DNA of 6,579 bases, from NCBI GenBank assembly GCA_024763115.1, contig JANTGB010000129.1, positions 1 through 6,579 of the forward strand. The letters run 5' to 3'. This DNA comes from Desulfobulbaceae bacterium. GTDB lineage: Bacteria; Desulfobacterota; Desulfobulbia; Desulfobulbales; SURF-16. Shown here in pieces: positions 1 to 6,147 of the stretch; positions within the stretch are counted from its first letter, which is position 1, and each line of letters opens with the position of its first letter. The notes under the pieces were generated by a model. That model was given only the letters and a program-made list of their open reading frames with translations. It was not told where the DNA came from and did not search any database. A program made the position numbers and the translations under genes.

Positions 1-2
1 TG

Positions 3-455
3 GAAGTTGGACGGGGTGAGCTTGCAAGGTTTGCGGCCCTGGATCTCAAGGAAGGAACAAAAGTCCAGGTTGAAAAATATATTCCCGGCTCCGGTTCTCT
101 TTTTATTAAGGTACAGGGAACTCATGTCGCCATAGTAAATGTCGAAGGTTTTATCATTGCCGGAGACGAACTTTATGAATATGAGTTGCCCGGTGATGTT
201 GTATTTGTCGAGGTGGACGGCCAGGAGAGACAGCTTTCCAGCATGCAACCCCGAGAAAAGGGAAAAATCAGCGCCATTGCCGCTAACTCGGAGCTTGCCG
301 CTAAACTTGACAGGCACTGGATCAAGGTGGGAAACAAGGTCAAGGCCCTGCACAGGAAAGACCCGGAAGGCCACGCCTTGATGGTCTCGGTTAATGGTAA
401 ACGCCATCATATTCCCAAGGGGCTTACGGAAAAGATATATGTTAAAGCTGTATAG
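3..455 (+). CDS. Tandem FeoA-like domain protein (5' end outside window)
   Basis: The frame is open from the window edge and ends at TAG 453-455, giving 150 visible residues; the true start lies upstream, and the internal TTG at 186 is not a likely start. Two similar segments are visible. Residues about 3-62 read GRGELARFAALDLKEGTKV, then a beta-rich stretch with IKVQGTHVAIV. Residues about 80-150 contain GKISAIAANSELAAKLD, VGNKVKAL, MVSVNGKRHHIPK and the ending EKIYVKAV. Both fit the FeoA pattern: small-residue helix, GlxxGxxVxV, a xVxG strand pair and a terminal IxV. FeoA domains are small cytoplasmic SH3-fold modules tied to ferrous iron uptake through FeoB, and also occur at the C-terminus of DtxR-type regulators. 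No FeoB is in the window, so an iron role is inferred from the fold alone. A different SH3-like protein is possible. There is no sign of frameshift; the C-terminus looks natural. Confidence 0.55.
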   Translation, partial: EVGRGELARFAALDLKEGTKVQVEKYIPGSGSLFIKVQGTHVAIVNVEGFIIAGDELYEYELPGDVVFVEVDGQERQLSSMQPREKGKISAIAANSELAAKLDRHWIKVGNKVKALHRKDPEGHALMVSVNGKRHHIPKGLTEKIYVKAV

Positions 456-476
456 TCAAAGATCATCAGGGTAAAA

Positions 477-572
477 ATGGCGAGAATAATAACATGGATA
501 ATTCTTTTGCCCGGCGGATTAAGCGCGGCTGTTATGCTGGATCTGCATTTGTTCCGTGCCCTGTTTTTGTAA
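477..572 (+). CDS. Short hydrophobic ORF, probably a gene start cut off by an IS
   Basis: ATG 477 follows the FeoA-like gene by 21 nt and has a weak AGGG (467-470) about 6 nt upstream. It reads 31 residues, beginning MARIITWIILLPGGLSAAVM, a plausible single membrane segment, and stops at TAA 570-572. That stop lies inside the GTAAGCG motif taken as an IS66-like left end (569), so the stop is supplied by the inserted element. The natural reading is that this is the N-terminus of a small membrane protein or larger gene whose remainder was lost. A genuine 31-aa membrane peptide is the alternative. I do not recognise the family, and no continuation is visible after the IS remnant. Confidence 0.3.
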   Translation: MARIITWIILLPGGLSAAVMLDLHLFRALFL

Positions 573-583
573 GCGTTCACCAG
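569..583 (+). repeat. IS66-like left terminal motif, copy 1
   Basis: GTAAGCGTTCACCAG begins with the GTAA typical of IS66-family termini and lies just upstream of transposase remnants in the same orientation. It matches 14 of 15 bases of the motif at 6393-6407. Its GTAA supplies the stop codon of the short frame starting at 477. Confidence 0.55.
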
Positions 584-629
584 CACCTCATCTTCGCCCG
601 TTTGGGCCTTCTCAAAAATAACTTCGCAT

Positions 630-1006
630 TCTTCGGTTGCCGAGCAGATCAGGAGTTATGTCGCCAATACGTTCAATCTCACATCGATGAGACCGGTTGG
701 AAAAATCAGGCCAAACGCATTTACCTCTGTTGCTTCGTTGGTACATTATGTGTATTCTTCCATATCGCTGATTCAAGAGGATCAAAAGTTCTAAAAAAAG
801 TTCTCGGCCCTGTCTTCAACGGGGTTATCGGCAGGGCAGAACAGTCATTCCGCCATGCCGTAATGTGGCGTAAAATCTGTTTTGGCAGTCAGTCAAAAAG
901 TGGCGAACGTTATGTGGCTCGTATCCTCTCCGTGATGATGTTAATATTTTTTAGCTATTCCAGATTATGGCAAAGAATGCTTGTTGAATTTTTGCATAAA
1001 AAGTAG
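630..1006 (+). pseudogene. IS66-family transposase, frameshifted and internally deleted
   Basis: Recognisable IS66 transposase pieces occur in order but in a broken frame. At 630-677 one frame reads SSVAEQIRSYVANTFN. From 680 the +2-shifted frame reads HIDETGWKNQAKRIYL, including the catalytic-domain DETGW motif (DE at 686-691), then ADSRGSKVLKKVLGPVFNG up to about 832. A 1-nt loss near 678-679 explains the switch. At about 833 the frame jumps directly to the family's C-terminal block, RAEQSFRHAVMWRKICFGSQ and GERYVARILSV (to about 925). Roughly 200 residues of the usual DDE core are therefore missing. The tail reads SRLWQRMLVEFLHKK with a short insertion relative to the usual ending. The continuous frame starting at ATG 494 is an accident and not a real start. 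The product would be catalytically dead. Confidence 0.75.
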
Positions 1007-1042
1007 TTTGTCTAACGACAATATTAAATGAATACAGGGCGC

Positions 1043-1046
1043 AGGA
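1043..1046 (+). promoter_or_regulatory. Ribosome binding site that decides the TPR gene start
   Basis: AGGA, 5 nt before ATG 1052, fits a Shine-Dalgarno site. The in-frame ATG at 1028, eight codons earlier, has no purine-rich sequence upstream, only CTAACGACAATATTA. The start at 1052, giving MAKKRKKK, is preferred. Confidence 0.6.
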
Positions 1047-1051
1047 TCGAT

Positions 1052-3349
1052 ATGGCAAAAAAACGTAAAAAAAAGGCTAGAAGCAGAAAGGGTCGCAAGC
1101 ATGTGCCGGCAAGTCAGCTTCCTGCCCTGGGTGAGAAACAGCTGCGGGAGGGGAAATTCAGCGAAGCCGTTAAAACTTTCCGGCAGCTGACGGAGGCCAA
1201 TGACGATAAGCGCTGGCGTTCATTCCACCGGCAGGCATATCAGGGAAGAATCGGTCAGTTGCTTGCCAAAGGTATGGCCAAAGAGGCCCTGGCAATTTAT
1301 CGGAATATGGTTGATTATTGCCAGACGGAAAATCCATCGCTTTATTTCAGCCTGCTCCTGAAAGGAGGTTATGCTGAAAAGGCGGTCGCGCTTTTTGTTG
1401 ATCTGGAGGAGTCGCTTGCTAAAACTGCCGGACAAATGGTCGCAGAATTATTTGCGGCTTACTTGCTCAGCGGTCATGAACAAGTTCTTAGATTTCTGCC
1501 TGACGGTCATTTGTTGAAAAGTCAATTCCCTTCTGCCGATATGGCCTTGCAGGCATATTGCGATGGCAATAACGGTAATGTGGAAGATCATTTACGGAAA
1601 ATTACCTTCCGTTCTCCTTACCGTAATTTTCGCTTAGCCTTGAAAGGTATGCTGGCTTTTGAGGAAGATCGTACCGCAGCAGAAGATTGTTTTGCAAAAA
1701 TACCTGCCACCTCAATTTTCAGGAAGATGGTGATCCCCTATCGCAGCATAATAGATTATCCGCCCGGCAAATCGGCAAAGTTGACCAGTCGTGAACAGCA
1801 GGTAGTACAATCTTTGCAAGGTATCTCGAAAAGTACAGCAAGGTTTATTGAAGGTATTACCGCCCGGCAGAATAACGCCGTTCAACTTTTTACCTTCCTT
1901 GTTGGTCGGCAAAAATTTCTCAGTGGGCATAAATTACGGGATATATGTTATCGTCTGCTGATCCACGCTGAGAATAAATATGTTAATTTTGTCAGGATAT
2001 TCGGTGAACTTGATTATTTCCAATATAACAGAATGCTGGCTCTTGGTGGTGAGGTGGATGGTGATTATTGGGAGGCGTGTCAGGATTGGCAGGAGGCTTT
2101 TGCCGGGATACCTGCAGGAGATGATCCACAGGATAATTTAAGAAAGGCTCTCATTTTGCGCCATTGTGTAGAGTTGCTCGAACGTGAAGACGGTGCGTTT
2201 GATTATGAGCAGAGAGCGGAAATGTTGGAAAAAAGTCTGGAGTATGACTCTGGAGATCTTTCCTGTTGGCTGAAACTGCTTGATTTGGCAGCCCACGATG
2301 GGCGTCAGCGGTATTATAAATTGGTTAACCGTATGTTGGCAGAATTTCCCAATAATGTGGAGGTTCTGCTGAGAGGGGTGATGGCTGCCGTTGACCGCGG
2401 GGCTTATAAAAAGGCGGGTAAGCTGGCAGACAAGGTGCTGCAGATTGACCCTATTAACAGTAAGGCGAAGCAGCTGTTGATTGATGCCCATCTTGAACAT
2501 GGGCGAAAACTTGCCAGGCAGGGCAAATTTGTCCTGGCGGTCAAGGAATGTCAAGCCGCTGCCCAGGACAATAATGGCAATTATGTCCCAGGAGTGTTGG
2601 AGATATGTCATGGCCTGATTCTGGTGTTGGCCGGAGACAAGGACGCCGGACTGACGTTACATGAACAAGGGGTTGGAATGGCGGACAATCTGGTGTCTGG
2701 CTGTTTTCAGGCCTGTATGGAAGCACGATTGTTACAATATTCCGGTAAATTATTAAAACCTTTTGACCGGAGGTTGAAAGATGCCTGCAAGGGTAAACCG
2801 GAGGTTAGGGGGTTGTTGGATTTCGCGGCCCTGCTGCAGCGCTACGGAGCCAAAGAAAAACAGGCTGTGCAGAATCTCCGGCCTATTGTCACTTCATGGT
2901 TGGCATCTGGCCTTAAGCTGGATCTTGATAAGGGGGCATATTTGCAGCTCTGTGCTATTTTGCAACAACAGAATTATTTTGAATTGTTGACCAAATATGG
3001 CAAAAAAGCGGACAAATTATGGCCTGACAGCCCTCTTTTTGTTTTTTATTATCTCTGCGGGAAGAGCAGGGCCGGATCAAAAAAAATATCTAATCGTGAA
3101 CTGGATCGTTTGGAGGATATGTTGGAGTTGGCCGAACTACAGCATGATAGAAAAAGTGTCATGCTGATTGAAGAGTTGTTGAAAAAGCTGCTCTTCTCCG
3201 GCAAAATCTCGCCGAATGGGGCAATGGGCAACGCCTTATCCGGCTTTCTGGAAATGTTCGAGAACAATGAAACCATGCGCGATGAAATGTTGCAGATCAT
3301 GGAAAGCGAAGATTTCCTGGACGCTGATTTTGATGATGAGAAGTGGTAA
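1052..3349 (+). CDS. Large TPR-like repeat protein, Hsp70-linked
   Basis: This gene encodes 765 residues with no signal peptide or membrane segment, so it is probably cytoplasmic. The first 17 residues are strongly basic (MAKKRKKKARSRKGRK), a possible RNA, ribosome or membrane-surface contact. TPR-like helical pairs are visible at about residues 22-50 (ALGEKQLREGKFSEAVKTF), 60-85 (LLAKGMAKEALAIYRNM), 97-118 (LLLKGGYAEKAVALF), and 400-500 (LLRGVMAAVDRGAYKKAGKL, then HGRKLARQGKFVLAVKE). Much of the middle and C-terminal part is helical with no repeat I can assign. The protein ends in an acidic tail (ESEDFLDADFDDEKW). TPR proteins are typically scaffolds or peptide binders, and some dock onto Hsp70. 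Its place 51 nt ahead of the J/GrpE/Hsp70 genes suggests it is a co-chaperone, client adaptor or client of that machine. That link is inferred from gene order. I do not recognise a named family. Confidence 0.75.
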   Translation: MAKKRKKKARSRKGRKHVPASQLPALGEKQLREGKFSEAVKTFRQLTEANDDKRWRSFHRQAYQGRIGQLLAKGMAKEALAIYRNMVDYCQTENPSLYFSLLLKGGYAEKAVALFVDLEESLAKTAGQMVAELFAAYLLSGHEQVLRFLPDGHLLKSQFPSADMALQAYCDGNNGNVEDHLRKITFRSPYRNFRLALKGMLAFEEDRTAAEDCFAKIPATSIFRKMVIPYRSIIDYPPGKSAKLTSREQQVVQSLQGISKSTARFIEGITARQNNAVQLFTFLVGRQKFLSGHKLRDICYRLLIHAENKYVNFVRIFGELDYFQYNRMLALGGEVDGDYWEACQDWQEAFAGIPAGDDPQDNLRKALILRHCVELLEREDGAFDYEQRAEMLEKSLEYDSGDLSCWLKLLDLAAHDGRQRYYKLVNRMLAEFPNNVEVLLRGVMAAVDRGAYKKAGKLADKVLQIDPINSKAKQLLIDAHLEHGRKLARQGKFVLAVKECQAAAQDNNGNYVPGVLEICHGLILVLAGDKDAGLTLHEQGVGMADNLVSGCFQACMEARLLQYSGKLLKPFDRRLKDACKGKPEVRGLLDFAALLQRYGAKEKQAVQNLRPIVTSWLASGLKLDLDKGAYLQLCAILQQQNYFELLTKYGKKADKLWPDSPLFVFYYLCGKSRAGSKKISNRELDRLEDMLELAELQHDRKSVMLIEELLKKLLFSGKISPNGAMGNALSGFLEMFENNETMRDEMLQIMESEDFLDADFDDEKW

Positions 3350-3400
3350 GAGGCTTTTTTTGATTAAAGAATACCAAAGGACAATTGTCTCCGGGAAACA

Positions 3401-3730
3401 ATGAAAACACCATTTGAGATTTTAAACATTGCTGTTGACAGCGATGATGATGCAATAAGAAAGGCTTATCTTGGCATGGTTCGGCAATTTCCGCCAGAAC
3501 GTTTTCCAGAAGAATTTCAACGAGTTCGCACTGCTTATGAAAGCATAAAGACAGCAAGAGACCGGTTGCGGTATGAATTGTTTGATTACAGCATGCCGGA
3601 TATGCATGAATTGGCGGCAGATATTAAGGCCAAGGCAAAACCTGGCCGTCCCACAGAAAAACAGTTGCGGCAGTTGCTCGATCAAGCTGTGAATGCCGAG
3701 ATTACGGCGTTGGTGGTGAATAATGGTTGA
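3401..3730 (+). CDS. J-domain-like co-chaperone with PPE in place of HPD
   Basis: This is a 109-residue protein whose N-terminal 65 residues follow the J-domain plan. Helix I is in TPFEILNIAVDSDDDAIR, helix II in RKAYLGMVRQF, then the HPD loop, helix III in EEFQRVRTAYESIK, and a helix IV-like end (ARDRLRYELFD). The loop that should read HPD reads PPE (residues 31-33): His is replaced by Pro and Asp by Glu. HPD is the element that normally triggers Hsp70 ATP hydrolysis. The remaining 45 residues are a basic, helical tail (KAKAKPGRPTEKQLRQLLDQ) without a G/F region or zinc finger. A short GGGA (3393-3396) precedes the ATG. The last 8 nt overlap the GrpE-like gene. It may be a partner adapted to the Hsp70 encoded downstream, or a non-stimulating regulator like mitochondrial Pam16. 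The J fold is clear; activity is uncertain. Confidence 0.8.
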   Translation: MKTPFEILNIAVDSDDDAIRKAYLGMVRQFPPERFPEEFQRVRTAYESIKTARDRLRYELFDYSMPDMHELAADIKAKAKPGRPTEKQLRQLLDQAVNAEITALVVNNG

Positions 3731-4391
3731 GAACGGTAAAGAGGATCTGGTTGAACAATTTCGCAGCTATCTGGATAATTTGCCGCCAGAACCGATGGTG
3801 TCAGAAGACAAGCTTGATCTCTTTTCGTTTTACAGCGAGCTTACCGGTCTGAAAAATGAGGTGAAAATTGAATCACGGCAGGTAAAAAAATCCCTTACAG
3901 ATTTTCAGTCGGCAGTACACACCCTGGAAGAAAACAGCCGGCAGGATTTACAATTTATAAGGGAGCAGTTTGCGCGGCAGCAAAGCAAAGCTGCCCGGGA
4001 ACATGAACAGGCAGTCCCGCGTCCTCTGCTTCTTGCTCTGCTTGATATTTATGATCGTGTGGCCGCTGCCGGTCAGACAGTTGTAACGGGGGAAAAGAGT
4101 TTTTTTGCCCGGTTTTGTTCCAGGGAAAGGAAAATAATTCAAGCCATGCGTGAGGGACAGGAGATTACCCTGCGCCGCTTTGATGAGCTGTTGGCTCAAT
4201 ATAATGTTACGGCGGTGCAGACCCTGGGGATGCAATTTGATCCACAGATTATGCGGGCCGTGGCCTCTGATGATGACCCGCGATTACCTGATGGCGAGGT
4301 AAGCGCGGAGTTGCGGAGGGGTTTTTTAATTAACGGGGAAGTGTTGCGCCTTGCAGATGTCAGGGTGAATAGAAAGAGAGAACAAGCATGA
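3723..4391 (+). CDS. GrpE-like nucleotide exchange factor (paralogue)
   Basis: This is a 222-residue protein with GrpE architecture. It has an acidic or polar N-terminus, then a long charged, probably coiled-coil helix at about residues 36-96, then a helical segment with LLLALLDIYDRV (102-113). The C-terminal beta domain (about 160-216) contains NVTAVQTLGMQFDP and GEVSAELRRGFLINGEVLRL, ending ADVRVNRK. These match the GrpE hallmarks (G-x-x-FDP, then G-V-x-x-x-x-x-x-GY-x-x-x-x-x-x-LR-x-A-x-V-x-V). The usual HEA/HQA after FDP is MRA here. The stretch at about 118-140 (GEKSFFARFCSRERK) looks longer and more basic than in housekeeping GrpE. GrpE dimers open the Hsp70 nucleotide-binding domain to release ADP. 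It overlaps the J-like gene upstream by 8 nt and the Hsp70 gene downstream by 4 nt, which implies coupled translation and a role with that Hsp70. The housekeeping grpE is presumably elsewhere. Confidence 0.82.
   Translation: MVENGKEDLVEQFRSYLDNLPPEPMVSEDKLDLFSFYSELTGLKNEVKIESRQVKKSLTDFQSAVHTLEENSRQDLQFIREQFARQQSKAAREHEQAVPRPLLLALLDIYDRVAAAGQTVVTGEKSFFARFCSRERKIIQAMREGQEITLRRFDELLAQYNVTAVQTLGMQFDPQIMRAVASDDDPRLPDGEVSAELRRGFLINGEVLRLADVRVNRKREQA
4375..4380 (+). promoter_or_regulatory. Ribosome binding site for the Hsp70 gene inside the grpE-like gene
   Basis: AGAGAG lies 7 nt before ATG 4388, within the last codons of the GrpE-like gene. Together with the ATGA stop/start overlap this supports translational coupling. 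Confidence 0.5.
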
Positions 4392-6145
4392 AAGAAAAGA
4401 TAATTGGGATTGATTTGGGAACCACTAATTCTGAAGTGGCAATTGTTGTTGACGGGCAGCCGACAATGATCAATGTGGGCGACAGTGTAATTTTGCCTTC
4501 TTATGTCGGGCTTGACCGCAACGGCAAGTTGCAGGTTGGTGAGATAGCGCGAAATCAATACCCCGTTTACCCGGAACGGACGATTAAATCAATCAAGAGA
4601 TTAATGGGAGAAAATAACAGAGTTCGGATGGGGGATGAAGAGTATGCTCCCCAGGAAATTTCCGCAATTATTCTGAAAACTTTAAAAAGGGCGGCTGAAG
4701 ATTCTCTTGGCGAACAGGTGCAGAAGGCGGTTATTACCGTACCCGCCTATTTTTCCGATGCGCAGCGTCAGGCAACCCGGGAGGCGGGGGAAATTGCCGG
4801 GCTGAAAGTTGTCAAGATGATAAATGAACCAACGGCTGCCGCCTTGGCCTATGAATGTAAACAGCAGGGATGCAAACGTATTCTTGTTTATGATCTTGGT
4901 GGCGGTACTTTTGATGTGTCTGTCGTACAGATTGAAGATAGCGTTATCGAGGTGGTTGCCAGCCATGGGAATAACCATCTGGGCGGGGATGATTTTGATC
5001 GGCGGATAGTTGATTATATCCATGCCGGGATTGTTGATGAGCATGGGGATATGGCTATACCGCCGGAGGCAGAGGCCCGTATCGAGCGCGCGGCGGAAAC
5101 CGCTAAAATAGGCTTGTCTGACAATCCCTTTGTTCTGATTGAAGAGGAATTTTTGCTGGAAAAAAACGGGGTGCCGATTAATCTGTCCTTGGAGGTAAAC
5201 CGGGAAGATTATGAGGAGATGATTACTGGTTTTATTGATGAAACCATGGATGCGATTCACCTGGCCCTGCAAAGTGCCGGTCTGACGGCTTCGGACATTG
5301 ATGAGATTTTATTGGTGGGTGGTTCTACCCGAACACCCATGGTTGTTGAACGCCTGGAAAAAGAATTTGCAGTACCTCCCAAAATTGAGGTTGATCCGGA
5401 GCTGTGTGTGGCTGCGGGTGCGGCGATTCAGGCCGGAATGATTGCTGGAGAAGATGTATCTGCGGTGCTGGTTGATATTACACCATACACCTTTGGTACC
5501 AGCGCTCTTGATATACAGGAGGATGGTTCCATGTATCCGTTTGTGTATGTGCCGATTATCAGGAAAAATACCCCGATCCCTGTCCGGAAAAGTGAGCTGT
5601 TTTTTACCACGGTTGATAATCAGGAAAAGGTTGCTGTTTATGCCTATCAGGGTGAAAACAGGGATGCCAAGAAAAATATTGAACTTGGCCGTTTTGTGAT
5701 AACGGGACTTGCAGATGTCCCGGCAGGTAATGAGATAATTACCACTTTTGAACTTGATAATGACGGGATTCTCAATGTCAGTGCCATGGAGAAAAAAACG
5801 GGTCTTGAGAAAAATATTTCCATTGAAAATGCCATTTCCTGTTTTGATCATGATGAATTGCGTAAGGCCAGAGAGAAGAATAAGGCCTTGTTTGCCGATG
5901 ATGAGGTTGTAAAAGAAGATGTTGCTGTGGCTGATGACGTACAAGCAGATGATGCGACAGATAGTCAGGCTGTCTCCTTGATTGCCAGGGCTGAAAAGCT
6001 GATGGAGCAGGCGGCGCCGGAAGATCGGGAGGAAATGGTTGATTTGATTGAACAGATAAATGAAGCAAAATCGTCCGGTGACGCACAGGGGCTGACCACT
6101 GCTCTGGAAGAATTGTCGGAAATTATTTTTTATCTTGAGTCTTAA
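4388..6145 (+). CDS. HscC-like specialised Hsp70 chaperone
   Basis: 585 residues; housekeeping DnaK is about 638. The ATPase domain is complete. It has the phosphate-1 motif IGIDLGTTNS (6-15), Lys70 in IKRLMG, VITVPAYFSDAQRQATREAG (116-134), INEPTAAALAY (145-155), phosphate-2 motif VYDLGGGTFDVSVV (167-180) and adenosine motif ILLVGGSTRTP (307-317). The linker is VLVD (360-363). The block of about 20 residues typical of Gram-negative DnaK after the KRLxG motif is absent. The beta substrate-binding domain runs about 364-482; its opening, TPYTFGTSALDIQEDGSMYP, is about nine residues longer than in DnaK, as I recall for HscC. The lid is unusual. Part of helices A/B is replaced by an acidic stretch (DDEVVKEDVAVADD, then QADDATD), followed by a helical bundle remnant. 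There is no disordered EEV-type tail. It likely acts in the cytoplasm on dedicated clients with the J-like and GrpE-like proteins. Calling it hscC itself would overreach. Confidence 0.9.
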   Translation: MKEKIIGIDLGTTNSEVAIVVDGQPTMINVGDSVILPSYVGLDRNGKLQVGEIARNQYPVYPERTIKSIKRLMGENNRVRMGDEEYAPQEISAIILKTLKRAAEDSLGEQVQKAVITVPAYFSDAQRQATREAGEIAGLKVVKMINEPTAAALAYECKQQGCKRILVYDLGGGTFDVSVVQIEDSVIEVVASHGNNHLGGDDFDRRIVDYIHAGIVDEHGDMAIPPEAEARIERAAETAKIGLSDNPFVLIEEEFLLEKNGVPINLSLEVNREDYEEMITGFIDETMDAIHLALQSAGLTASDIDEILLVGGSTRTPMVVERLEKEFAVPPKIEVDPELCVAAGAAIQAGMIAGEDVSAVLVDITPYTFGTSALDIQEDGSMYPFVYVPIIRKNTPIPVRKSELFFTTVDNQEKVAVYAYQGENRDAKKNIELGRFVITGLADVPAGNEIITTFELDNDGILNVSAMEKKTGLEKNISIENAISCFDHDELRKAREKNKALFADDEVVKEDVAVADDVQADDATDSQAVSLIARAEKLMEQAAPEDREEMVDLIEQINEAKSSGDAQGLTTALEELSEIIFYLES

Positions 6146-6147
6146 CC

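Larger units (their letters stand above)
569..1006 (+). mobile_element. IS66-family insertion sequence remnant
   Basis: The left boundary is set by GTAAGCGTTCACCAG at 569-583; IS66-family elements characteristically begin with GTAA. The transposase-like reading frame downstream is on the + strand, which is the expected orientation for a left end. No matching right terminus (a reverse complement ending in TTAC) is visible between 1006 and the next gene, and no 8-bp copy of the flank CTGTTTTT (561-568) is found there, so the right end is lost or degraded. The remnant is only about 440 bp, whereas intact IS66 elements are usually about 2-3 kb with accessory tnpA and tnpB genes. Most of the element has therefore been deleted and it cannot move by itself. 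Confidence 0.7.

Noticed and set aside
409..660. A - strand frame reading sensible-looking residues such as ICSATEECEVIFEKAQTGED
   Set aside because: It has no good start, crosses the IS boundary and runs into the antisense of the FeoA-like gene. Probably chance.
494..1006. An intact 170-aa protein starting at ATG 494
   Set aside because: Its first 60 residues are out of frame with the IS66 similarity and run across the IS left end; only residues about 63 onward match the transposase. It is a pseudogene artefact.
1008..1021. Inverted repeat TTGTC-TAAC-GACAA before the TPR gene, and a possible -10 (GACAAT)
   Set aside because: Arms of only 5 bp, and no -35 at proper spacing; not enough for an operator or promoter call, though the operon's promoter should lie near here or inside the IS remnant.
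1028..1051. ATG 1028 as start of the TPR protein
   Set aside because: No Shine-Dalgarno sequence precedes it, while ATG 1052 has AGGA at good spacing and begins a typical basic N-terminus.
2138..2611. A 157-codon open frame on the - strand
   Set aside because: Antisense to the continuous TPR gene, with no recognisable domain.
3350..3400. T-rich stretch GGCTTTTTTT after the TPR gene as a terminator
   Set aside because: No stable GC-rich hairpin precedes the T-run, and the next gene follows at once, so read-through is expected.
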